This document shows positions 1 to 11,700 of a stretch of 64,000 bases of DNA, in pieces. A program made the translations under genes and the position numbers. The notes beneath the pieces are model-generated. The model had not been told where the DNA came from. It was given only the letters and a program-made list of their open reading frames with translations, and ran no database searches. Source of the DNA: Brachionus plicatilis (Eukaryota; Rotifera; Eurotatoria; Ploima; Brachionidae); NCBI GenBank assembly GCA_010279815.1, contig QEOQ01000451.1:544591-608590 (forward strand). Reading direction: 5' to 3'. Numbering within the stretch: position 1 is the first letter of the stretch; each line of letters opens with the position of its first letter.

Positions 1-1698
1 GCTTTCTTAAAAATTTATCTCCAAAAAGTCTACTTAACCTTTAAATAAACTAGTCGGAATATTTTTTTTAAAGTTACAAGTTTTCCATAATAAATTTCAT
101 TAAAAACTTGAATTCATCTAAAATTTATCATTTAGAAATTTAATAATTAATTCTAGTAAAAAAATTCATAAACATAAAATTATATGAAAAAATATTTAGA
201 CAAGTTATTTATAATTTCTAAAACTACAAATTTTCTTAGAAAATACTTCACAAATATTTGCCAAGAAAAAAAGCTATTCTATTTGTTTCTAAATTTTTAG
301 CTTTTGATCAAAATAATGAAGCTTAACTACTTAAATATATTAAACTGATATAAAATATACCTAAAAAACTTTTGATAAGTTTTAAAATTTCAAGAAAATT
401 AAAATTAAATTCCTGTATAAGCCAATTTAATAACTCTGAAAAAAATGATCTTGATTTCTATTTAAATTTTTAGTCACATTATTTATTTTTTATTTTTTTA
501 AATCAAGACGATCTTAGCATTGTTAAATTTAGTAGAAATTGAACAAAAATTTTTCATTTTTTTGACAAACTAAAATTAAAAATAGAATAAAATTCTGAAA
601 AAAATTGAAATTAATTTAATTAAAATGAGGTTGCAAAAGTTAGAGTAAAAAATATAAGATCAAAAAATTTCTCAATTAGTTTAAAATCAAGTTTTGTGAA
701 ATACAATACATAAATGAATCAAAATGGTTATAAAATGCTGTAATTCACTGTCTAAAAATTAAGAATAAGTTATGTGAATGCAACAAAAATTGAGGGGTTA
801 AACAATTATTAAAATAATTTAAATTTCAAAATTTGTGAAATAAATCACTAGTGAAGTCGATCAATTTAGAATTTTTGGCCTTTATTACTCAAATTTTATT
901 TTATTTTATCATCCACATTGTGAATATATTGTTGGGCCTCTTTTATTGCTTAATACCTCTAGCGTAATCCTAAAAGACTACCTAATTTTGTTCAAAACAC
1001 CATTTTTGGTATCAATTTGACCATACTTTTAATAATCGCCAGTTTGCTGATAATTGTTGTAGTGATCAACTAGACTTATTATTTGTAAGGAATTTAGCGA
1101 AATTTATAGGTATTTCTTTTGTTGGACCTTAATTGTACCAAGTTAAACTGATTTTAACTAAATACAAAACTTAAATTTTCTAGCAATTAAATTTAAAAAT
1201 TCAGCAGATACAGAATATTTGTGAACAAAGTCGTTTTTTTTTTGTTTAAAAAAATGTGTCAAAATAAGAAAATTTATTGAAATCTAAAATGACCTATGTT
1301 CTAAAAATTAGTTATTTTCTAGACCATTGGCTTTTAAGTTATTAAGTTTACAGTTAATTTTTTCACTATTTTTGAACAACTAATCAGGTAACTAAAGATT
1401 TTTCCAAAATAAAACTAAAATTCATTTCGTTTCTATGCAAACAATCAAAAATTTTATTTTCCATACCAGTAATAAATTTACGTTTAGAATAAAAGAAAAC
1501 TTTATTTGTGATTTGATTTTTTCAATGCGAAAATCTGAATTGTTGATTAGCCTTATTACCTGCTTTTAACACTTTCTTCAAATTAGCTCAGAAAAAATAT
1601 TAGATTGAGTAATCGAACCTTTGCAAAAATCCCAAAATACTGGTTACCAATTAAATATTTTATCACATTGATTTTCCTGATTTTAGATTTGTTTTAAA
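1..1698. other. AT-rich flank upstream of ADAM10, no gene seen
   Basis: No open reading frame with recognisable similarity is present on either strand. The stretch is AT-rich with many homopolymer runs. It presumably holds the 5' flank of the ADAM10-type gene that starts at 1699, but I see no distinct promoter motif. Confidence 0.5.
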
Positions 1699-4600
1699 AT
1701 GCACTATTTGGTGTCATGTACATTATTTAGCACAATTATTTTCAATTTTATAGTCTCTTTCGAACCAAGTAAACTTTGGCTTAAATTTAAACTCATCTAG
1801 CTAATTTTCGATAAATTAAAGTTAATCCGTATTTGAAGCGATTTTCACGTGTAAATTTCAATAAAGATGATTTGATTAAAAATCACGAAAGAGCAAAGAG
1901 AGACATTCAGCCTTTCTTGGAATTAAAATTTTCAGCTCATGAAAAGTATTTTTAAAATCTTTTAAAATTTATTAATTTTTCATATTTTCGTCTTTTAAGG
2001 ATGTTTGATTTGAAATTAAAACCAGTAAAATCAAAGTTTTTCCAAAAAGATTTCATTGAAATTGGCTCACAAGAAGTTCCAATAAAAGACTTTCAATTAT
2101 ATGAAGGACATTTAGCCGATGAACCACAAGACTCGCATGTAACTGGTACAATAATTGATGGAATTTTCACAGGAACAGTTAAATCTAAACAAGATGGAGT
2201 GTATTACATCGAGCCTGCAAAAAAATATTATGTAAAAGAACAGCATTCAATAGTTTACCATGAAAAAGATGTTGTGAGTAAACCACGAACTAGACGATCA
2301 AGTGAGGATGCTGATGTTGGCTGCGGTATTTCTAAAGACAAAATCCGAGAAGCTCTTCTAAAAGAGCAGCGCAGATTTGGAAAACAAGTATGAAAATAAA
2401 TTTTATTTTCAGTGAGCAGAATTTCTATCTTTAATCAATTGAAAATTAATTTAAGATAATTTGGGAGAAAGTATTTGGCTGTTTGGAATGGAGAATTGCT
2501 CTCCCAATTAGTTTTCTGACTGTAGTTCAATAATCCAAAAAAGCAAAGGCAAAATATCTAATTTTGAATCTTAAGTTTAAGTATTCTAATATTTGAAAAA
2601 CAAAAATAAAATTTTTGGGTCAATTAATTTTTTTTTCAATTTTATATATTAATTCATTGATCTCATTTTTTTTTAATTCTAGCCAAACTATTATTTAGAT
2701 TTGCATAAAATTTAAGTTTGGATTTTATTAGAAAAACGATAAATTTATGAGTATAAGAATTTATTATATCTGGGAATTTTTAAAACGAAAATTTTAAAAT
2801 TTCTCTATTTGTCAAAAGAATAAACCAAAAAATTTGAATTTTATAATTTGATAAAGAAATTTTTTGAAATACGCTCATCATTTAATTCATCATTTATATA
2901 GGTAAGCTTGTAAATTTGAAATAGTAATTTTGTTTAAATTATATAAAAGACTAACATGAATTGCATTTATATTCATTATTTCAGTTAAATTTTGAACTAG
3001 ACTACATATAGGGTTGACAATTGTAAGCCAATGAATTGATTTTAATCTAAAATTGTCTTTAAAGTTTAATTTTGTGGATATTGGTAAGGTTTTGGTGAAT
3101 TTTGGAGTTAACCAAGTTGAGGATTTTTACCCCGTCATTCCTATACGAAAAAATTTTTTTCATGCTCCTGATCATATTTTAAAACCAAAAAGCTTAAATA
3201 AAGATTAAAATTCAAAGCTAAATTATGTTTTAACAATGTTTTAAAAATTAATAATTTATATGTTACTGATCATTTATATATTTTTTACTTGTGTTTTTTC
3301 TGTAATTTACCAATCGTTTTTTATTTAATTACTGTTCATTTTTATTTTTATGTACAGATCATTTAATAAAAATACTGATAATTCGATTATAATACTTATC
3401 AAAAAATAAAAAAATTCTGATCATTTAATTAATTCTCTTATTGATTTATTATTATATGTTTTTTTAATCTTTTTATTTGTTTTGTTACCTTATGTATGTT
3501 TATATAAAATTTTTATATATTTGCATGCAAAAAAATGTTCACAAGAAACAAGTTAGTCAAATTTTTAATCAAACAAAAATTTATTGAAATTAAAGTACCG
3601 TATTCTATGCTGCATTACAAGCTAGGACATGTAAATAAAAAAATCAAATTAAAAATATTTTAGAATGGGTGAGATGTACTTTGGTGCATGGTTCAAAAGC
3701 TGGTAGCTTAATTTATGGTGCAGCATTATCGAACGAGGGAATACGGTAGTATTAATAGGAGTATCTGGAGTATAGATATTTCTATATATACTAACGCTCA
3801 AAAGCGTTTAGCCTTATAAACTAAGGCTTTGCCAGACTTTGCTTTTCACCATTCCAAAGACTCCATTGTCAATGACTGCCTTGAAGCTATGTATTGTTTG
3901 CGTACTGTTTGCGTCTGCGTATTAACTAAAAAGCTGTTCCATAATTTTACACAGCGATTTGTTAAGAAATTATATCTTAATGAGCCTCTGCGATTTATTT
4001 CTCGGACCAATCTATTGTCATGTGGTCTTCTTAGGCTTTTTACACCACAAGCGAAATTGATACCATTTGTTAACGATACTTTTTCAAAACCATTTAAAAT
4101 TTTGTATATTTGAATTAAGTCTCTCCATAAACGACGATTTTCAAGTTTCATAAGTTTTGAGTATTTCAATCTGTCTTCATAAGACTTGGTTCTGGTATAA
4201 TCAATCAGTTTTGTCACCCTTCTTTGCACTTTTTCAAGAATTATAATCTCTTTTTTTAAATTCGGACTCCGGGTTCCTACTGCATACACCAGATGGGGTC
4301 TCACAAGTGATGTATAGAGAGTCTTAATGATTCTCGGCTAAGATTCTTAAAAGAATTTCTTATTTGACCCATTATTCGGCTTTCATAACTGCTTTAGTTC
4401 ATTGTTTATTCCATTTCAAATCATTTGTAATAAAAAAACCAAAATTTTTTTCTTCTGTTATCTCCTCTAGGAAATGAGATATATTTTGGTTTGATAATAA
4501 GTATTTGACTTTTTCTTTTCTCTTCCCTAGATACATTGCTTTAGATTTGTTGACCAATTTTTTGTCCATTCCATTAGGATATCCAGGTCTTTCTAATGAT

Positions 4601-7600
4601 CCTACGTTCGAGAATTCGGAGAGACCAATTAATTTTAAGTCATCAGCATATCCAAGACAGAAACTGTTGAAGCTCTCAAGAAGATCATTGATATAAGTTA
4701 TAAATAGGATTGGACCAAGTACGGATCCTTGTGGTACTCCACTTGTAACAACCTTCCAGTTGGATGCATCATTACCTAAAACAACTCTTTGTACCCACCT
4801 AATCAAAAACGACTCAATTCAGCTTAGAATTTTACCATTTATACCATGATTCAATCAATTTTCCATAAGGAACACGATGTCAACATTTTTGCCTCTTTCA
4901 TATTAATAAGTTGCTTTATTAATGAACTCTAACAGGTTTGTTGCACATGATCTGTAAGATAGAAACCCATGCTGTTTATTAGAGATTAAATTGTATTTTT
5001 GTAAATAGTTGATTATTTCATCCCTAAGCATTCTTTCCATTACCTTGCCGACTATTGAAGTTAGTGAAACCGGTCTAGAATTTTTAATGTTCATTTTTGA
5101 TACACTTTTATGTATAGGAGATACATTTGCTTCTTCCATAATTTTGGTAGTTGACCCTCACTAAACGATTTTATAAATATCAATCAAAGCGCGCATGAGA
5201 TTTCTTTGTAGAAATTTTTAAGGAGCAAAGGATGCATTTTATCTGGTTAAGGAGATTTTTCAGGGTTTAAGGAGGACAGATATCCCTCAATTTTGTCTGG
5301 CTTAAAGATGACGTCCGGGTTCAAACTCAGCAATCTGACTGTTCTTTTAGGAAAATGAATGTCGCTCTCGGTTTCACTCGACAAATTGAAAACCGATTTA
5401 AAATAGAAGAAGATGAAAAAGACTGCGACTGGGTTCAGAGCTATTAATGATCATATTTGTCATCTATCGATAAAGAAATGTTTACATTTTAATAGTATGT
5501 ACAGTTGGTTTAAAATGAATTCTCTAATTTTTCAATTAATTTTAATTTTGAAAAATATTTTTTTTGTTCAGTCTAAAATTTAAAATTTTTTTTCAATGAA
5601 TTTTCTTTCATTTGCCAATTAAATCTAATTAATATTTATTGCTCTTAAATAAATAAATATTAAAATAATAAATAACAAGCATAACTTTATTGTAAATTTT
5701 CAATATTTTTTATTAAAAGCTAATTTTATCATATAAAAAAGGAAATAAAACCAATAAAGGGGTTAGTCAATTTTGATGAATCAGAGTCATTTAAATATTC
5801 GAGAGAGGCCAATTTAAGAAAAAAACGTCAGACTGAAACTTTTCCGGATGGACGCAACGTGTGCAATCTATACCTGAAAATTGATCCTTATTTGTACGAT
5901 ACAATTTTCAATAACGAAGGCAGTCAAGATGACATTTTAACCAGAAACTATTTGATTTATTACTTGGAGAAACAAGTCGAATCATTGAATTCAATATTCA
6001 ACCAAATAACAACTTCGGGTTTTTTTCAAAATTTGAGGTTCATAACAGAAAATATAAGAATTTACAAATTATCTGACTGCCCAAACCTAGGCTCACCAGA
6101 GAACAAAATTTGTGAAAATTACTTGGACGCCATCACGTTATTGAACCATGTGTCATTAAATAATTTTGATCAGTATTGTTTATCATATACATTCACTTCA
6201 CGTGACTTTGCTGATGGAACTTTGGGTCTTGCCTGGCTCGCTTCGGCAGACGGCACTATTGGCGGAATATGTCAGAAAAGAGCCACTGTGATTAATGAAA
6301 CTAAGAGTCTCAATTCGGGAATTGTTTCTTTAGTAAGTTTCGGCTCTAGAGTTCCCGAACGAGTCAATCAAATAACATTTGCTCACGAAGTTGGTCATTC
6401 ACTTGGCGCTAAACATGACCCTGAGACTTCGGAGTGTCAACCTGGAGGTTCAAGCGGAAATTTTATCATGTTTAGTCGAGCTACGTCTGGAAATCAGCCA
6501 AACAATGATATATTTTCTAGTTGTAGCATTCAAGATGTCAATTCGGTATTTATAAATTTGTTTACTTCAAAAAATTGTTTGAAATCAGCATCGGACATCA
6601 ATGCCATTTGTGGAAATGGAATTATTGAAAATGAAGAAGTGTGTGATCCGGGAGATTCTGGCCTGACCAGATGTTGTGCTGCTGATTGCAGGTCTTTGAT
6701 CAGCGGAGAATGTGATCCAAGTCAAGGTGCATGCTGTGATCCAAGCACATGTAGATTTTATACAAATGAGAAAGTCTGCTTGATTGGCAACGATTGCCGA
6801 GGAGATGTAAAATGTACTAATTTAAATGCAAAATGTCCAGTGGATGAAGACATTAATTTTAAAGAAGATTTATCTCTTTGTAATGAAAATTCTCAAGTGT
6901 GCCGTAATGGGGTATTATTTTGAAAAAAAAATTTAATTTTTATTTCAAAATCTTATCTATATTTAGAGCTGTACTGATTCAATTTGTGACTTGTATGAAC
7001 TAAAACAGTGCTATATTGTGGGTAATTTATCAGATCCGAAGGTAAATAAATCTGAACTATGTTTGTTAGCATGCACAGGAGGTATTTTAGATATTTTAAA
7101 GTTTTAAGTTAATCATTTTTTTTAAATTTCAGCCAAAACTAGCAATCAATGTAAATTAACCAGAGATATTGCAGATTTCGGAGGACGATCGTATTCTCTT
7201 CGACCTGGTAAATTTAATTGTGATAATTTTGACCAAACATTTAGTGTTATATTTTTAAAGGCTCATCATGCAGTGAGATGAATGGATATTGTGATATATT
7301 CTCAAAATGTCGCGCTGTCAACAGTCAAAATTCTTTGACTAGATTGGCAAGCACGTTGTTGTCAAATACAACAATTACAATTGAAGATATAGCAACTTTT
7401 GCCACGGTGAATTTTATTAAACTCGGAAATCAAATTGTTCATTATAAATAAATATCCTTTATATTTTAGACATATTGGTGGGCTATTTTGCTGCTTTGCA
7501 TAGCATTTTTAGCAATTAATGGAATTATTATCTTATGTATAATATTACATATGAATTCAGACAATCCCGAAAAAAGCTTGGGCTATAGTTTTAAACAAAC

Positions 7601-8628
7601 TCTAAGAAATCCAATTCAAGTGGTATTTTTTTTGAAAAAATTTTAATTAATACGCTGGTGATTTAAGGTTTTTAGGTTATTAAATGAAAAATTTCGAAAG
7701 TTTAAATAACAATTTTACAACATTCTATGTTAAATTGTGATTTTATGTAAAAAATCAAATTTTACTTTACAAATTATGAACAAAACCTAACATCAAATCA
7801 CCATTGTAGCTCAAAAAATAGTAAAACTAAAAATAATTGAATCCTTTTCAGATTTGACTCTTAAAAGAAAAATTAAATTTTCAATTGAGATCTTAAAAAA
7901 GCTAGTTAATTTTAAATCCATCTAATATAAGTGTTTTAAAAATTTTAAAAAAATTATTAATAAAAATTAGTTATCAAAAGTAACAAATTTTTAATAAAGG
8001 TAACAAATCTTAACAAAATTTGATAAATTTTTTTCTAAAAGTTAAAATCGGTTCTGTAAATTTTATCAACCGATTTATTCAATTGATTCAATGTATCGGC
8101 TAAATCTATCTTCGGCGGAAACTCTAAAAATGCACATACACAATCAAAATTACACAGCAGTTTTTGGAGACCTGAATTTAAGTGATATATTGAATGTATA
8201 AGCTAATAAAATTTACAAAACTAATTTTTGCTAGAAAAATAAATTTAATTTTTTAATTCTTGTTCTGTCTTTTTCTAAAATTAGAAAATAGTCACAAAAT
8301 AAGACATCTCTAAGACATTTTATTTATTTTATTTTTATAAGTTTCTAAGGTTTTCAAAATGTTATTCATACAAAAGAAATATTTCTAGTTTTAAATTTAA
8401 AATTGAAATAATGATTTTTAAAATTTTTCTTAAAAGTGTGGACGAAAGCCTGACAATTTAAAAAGAAATCCTATAAATTTTTCAAGCGTGAGGTTAAAAA
8501 GCAATAAAACTCCAACCGAAGTAAAAGCAAGTTATGATTTTGATGAAAAAACTTCTGATTCATCTGAAGTACAAAACGACAAAACGACGACATACACAAT
8601 AAAAAAAATACGAAAAAATCCTAGATAA
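1699..8628 (+). CDS. ADAM10: ADAM10-type disintegrin metalloprotease (sheddase), nine exons
   Basis: Membrane-anchored zinc protease that sheds ectodomains (Notch and others, known for the family). Proposed exons: 1699-1768, 1822-1945, 2000-2387, 5760-6911, 6967-7081, 7133-7207, 7261-7406, 7470-7622, 8437-8628, about 804 aa; all phases match. In order: hydrophobic signal peptide (residues 1-21), prodomain with YEGH and a VGC cysteine switch, RKKR furin site (about 214-217), zinc motif HEVGHSLGAKHD (from about 393), Met-turn IMFSRATSG, disintegrin and Cys-rich regions, TYWW followed by a transmembrane helix (about 694-716), and a lysine-rich cytoplasmic tail unlike the proline-rich vertebrate tail. 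The Met at 2001 is internal: the two upstream exons supply the signal peptide and early prodomain. Intron 3 (3.4 kb) holds a LINE. The exon 8 donor is ambiguous by one codon (7619 or 7622), and the last intron (813 bp) could hide another exon. Confidence 0.92.
3780..5440 (-). mobile_element. Decayed non-LTR retrotransposon (CR1/L2/jockey-like) in ADAM10 intron 3
   Basis: On the minus strand three broken frames read through a reverse transcriptase. Near 5250-5140 is a finger region (SPDKMHP, then EGQLPK and ANVSPIHKS). At 5139-4903 come NSRPVSLTSIVGKVMER and the NKQHGFLSYRSC block. At 4806-4399 come SGVPQGSVLGPILF and the catalytic GYADDLKLIG. At 4304-3846 is the C-terminal segment with LEKVQRRVTKLID and LIQIYKILNG. 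Frameshifts and stops separate the blocks, so this copy is dead. The order matches jockey-superfamily LINEs such as CR1/L2. It lies antisense to ADAM10. Ends are approximate because I found no clear target-site duplication; the 3' tail may reach about 3600. Confidence 0.85.
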
Positions 8629-8657
8629 CTATATGATTAATTTTTTCTTGAATGATT

Positions 8658-8663
8658 AATAAA
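8658..8663 (+). promoter_or_regulatory. Likely poly(A) signal of ADAM10
   Basis: AATAAA about 30 nt after the ADAM10 stop codon, on the sense strand. It is the first such hexamer downstream. The region is AT-rich, so chance occurrence is possible. Confidence 0.5.
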
Positions 8664-8690
8664 ATGATGAAAAAAAATTCCGGTTTAAAC

Positions 8691-8696
8691 TTTATT
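8691..8696 (-). promoter_or_regulatory. Likely poly(A) signal of METTL3
   Basis: TTTATT on the plus strand gives AATAAA on the METTL3 strand, about 35 nt after its stop codon. With the ADAM10 signal at 8658 it implies that the two 3' ends nearly meet or overlap. Confidence 0.5.
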
Positions 8697-8730
8697 GCAT
8701 AAAAAATGATCTAAAAAATAAAAATAAAAA

Positions 8731-11700
8731 TCAGCTCGGTGCTGGAGTTGATAATTGGGGCATAGCATTGCCATCGGGGTATTTGACTTTGAATTTTTTA
8801 ACTACATCTGGCTCCAAAAGCCTAACGCCGTCCAATTGATTGCCTAAAGTGAGCCAGTTTTCTCTCAGATTGTGTGGTCGTCCAAATAATTCACATTTTC
8901 TTGTTCCAGGAGAAAGTCGCTCAATTAAGCCGTAGATTTCGTCTGGTTTATGAGAAGTTGCTCTGACTTCAGCCACAATTGTGTCACAATCTAGACCAGT
9001 GTTGAATAAATCTGGATTTGGTTTTCCTTTTACCCCTATAAGACAATGTTCTTTACCATGGTTTAACCAATGGCCGGTTCGACCTGTTCGAATTATACGC
9101 TGAAGCTGATTTGTTTTAACCCATATTAATTCATCACAGCGTTCATAATTCCATTCTTTTAAGCATTCTCGCCCTAGCTCCATAGCACGACCAGTAACCC
9201 AAAGGAAAATGTATCCTTCATCTTGCAATGAAGGCACATCTAATTTTCTCATTTCCTCATCAGCCATTGTACCATATGGAAGCTCCATATGAATGTCCCA
9301 TGGTGGATCTAAATTATTTTTATTATTGTATTAGTTTAACCTTTTTTTTATAATCTCACCTGCCATTATTACACTAAATTTACCCAATGTTGTCATGTCA
9401 AATGTTCTAAGATCGCACTGTATCCATTGCGGAGGAATTTTTGTCCTGCTCAATCGTGACAGTGTTGAACTTGAATTTGTAAGTAATTCTTGATCAACAT
9501 CTTGCATATCAACTTCATAATGAATATACTAATAAAAAATTAGCCATTTAGATTTTTATTTTATATTATTAAATGTTTTTAATTAGAAAAGCATGTAACT
9601 TAAGATTTAGTTAAAGATTAGATACAAACAAAACCTTAAGAAACGCATTTTTAACGCGCGTTTTAAAGACGTTTTCTTAGGCAATTTTTGGCGTTTTTGC
9701 TCTACGGGTATTTTTAAAAAAAATATAATAGGTGATTTATATGGGACAAGGAACAAGCTTTTTTTATTTTTTATCATAAAAAGGCTGATTTTTTTTAGTT
9801 CATTACATCATTAAAAGGAAAAAAATAGAATTTAAAAAAAAATATATTTTATTTAATTAATTTAATATTCTGATCAAATTTGTAAATGATATTTACTCAA
9901 AAAATTTACGTTGCTAATTTAATGAGTTTAATTTGTTTAGTATAAATTTAATATTTGACATCTTTAGAAATAAATACAGATAGCAATAGCGAATGATTCA
10001 GGAAAGATGAAAATTTTTATCTTAAAGTCGTAGCAATATATCATTTAACTTTTATGTACCTAAAAGAAAACTAATGCCTTCGGAAATGATTGCTTTGTTG
10101 ATCCGCTCTGTCAATTTTTTTAATTAATATTTTAACTGTTTATATAAAAGGCTAAATTTCAACTTCACTTAAAAAAATTTTATCTACCAAAAACGTGACA
10201 ATTTAAAATTTAAAATATAAAAAGAAATTTAAAAATTTAAATATCTTTGAGAGGTTTATCAAAATACTATACCAAAATATTGTTTTAATATTTTGATTGA
10301 CTATTTAAATACTAAGACTATCCAGATATTTTTGGTATAAATGACCTATGTCAGAACAGACATGCACGTAAAGACGCAAGACCTAGTGAACAAAGCTCAA
10401 CCAATCTGACTCGAAAGCAATGGTGCTAAAACGAGACCAGCAACAGCGTCAGAAAAATCATGAACAACTTTCCCGATGGAAAACGTAAGCCCACAGGTAC
10501 CCACAAGAATACTAATGCCTTCAAAAACTAAATTGATTCAATATAAAAATAAATTTACTGAGATATCAGCGATGACTAACAAATACGTATTAAGAAAATA
10601 TTTTTGAAGCAATAAATTACACTAAAAAAATCTGAATACTCAAATTATATACTTCTTCAGGCTACTATAATTTAGTGTTGGGCGGCGGCCAACTTTGGCC
10701 GGCCGGTCTACGGCCGGACTTGAACGGCCAGTTGGCCGGCCAGTATAAACGGCCTATTTTGGCCATGAATATATAACGGCAGCATTTTAGACCGTCCGTG
10801 AATTGGGCGGCCGTCTGTGGACCGTTTTTAAAAAGGCCGACCTTTCCAGGGCCGGCCACAAAACGGTCCAAAAAAAATTTTACTTAGATGTTTAAAAAAA
10901 TTTAAAAGCATTAAAAGTAGCATTAATTTAAAATTTAAAAAAAAATATTAAATTTGATTTCATTTTAAGAATTATATTTCAAATAATTTGTTCAGATTAA
11001 TTTAAGAAAATTTGTTGAAAGAAAAAAAAAAGAAATAAACATTAAAGCAAATTAGATTTTCATCGTCGATTTTTATAAATTTAATATTTTATAATTTTTA
11101 TTTTATTAAAATCGTTTTTATAAAAAAACTATCTAAAATACCGAATTCTAAATATATAAATATATTTTAAAGATTTTTGAAAATTATAGAAAAAATTAGG
11201 GTTAATAATTAAAAATTACCTAATTCAAAATTTTGACAAATAATAGATGATACTTTTAATACCATTAAATTTTTTTTTAACATTAGTAAAAATTTTTTTT
11301 GGACCCTTTGTGGCCGGCCGGTCTGTACATGGTCATTCGTTTAAAGGTCTTTCAGTTGGCTGGCCACCTCATGGTCTTCTAAAATTTGGCCGGCCATTTC
11401 ATGGTCGGTCTGTCAGTTGGCCGAGGCTTGGCCGACCAGTCACTGTCAATGGCCGTTAAATGAACCGGCCGTTTTTTGGCCGCTTGCACGGCCGGCCACG
11501 GTCTCGGCCATTTTTTTTCTGGCCGGCCACGTGGCCTCTCGACCGGCCCCAACACTACTATAATTCAAGCAATATTATTTATTTTTCTTGGTCTTAACAA
11601 TTTATAAGAAAGTTTTCAAAACGGATTCTCAAATTTCTCTCATCCGTTCCCATTTGGTTCCATTATTTAAAGAAATCGATTTTAGCTCAGCATTCAGTTT

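Noticed and set aside
2001..2393. 130-codon frame taken as a separate short gene
   Set aside because: Its Met is internal: upstream exons supply the ADAM10 signal peptide and prodomain start, and a donor at 2388 precedes the stop.
3829..4113. 94-codon plus-strand frame
   Set aside because: It is antisense to the C-terminal part of the decayed LINE on the minus strand.
10665..11459. Frames of 68 and 70 codons over the GC-rich arms
   Set aside because: Both are translations of repeated GGCCGGCC-type motifs in the hAT MITE arms; they have no domain and appear on opposite strands in the inverted arms.
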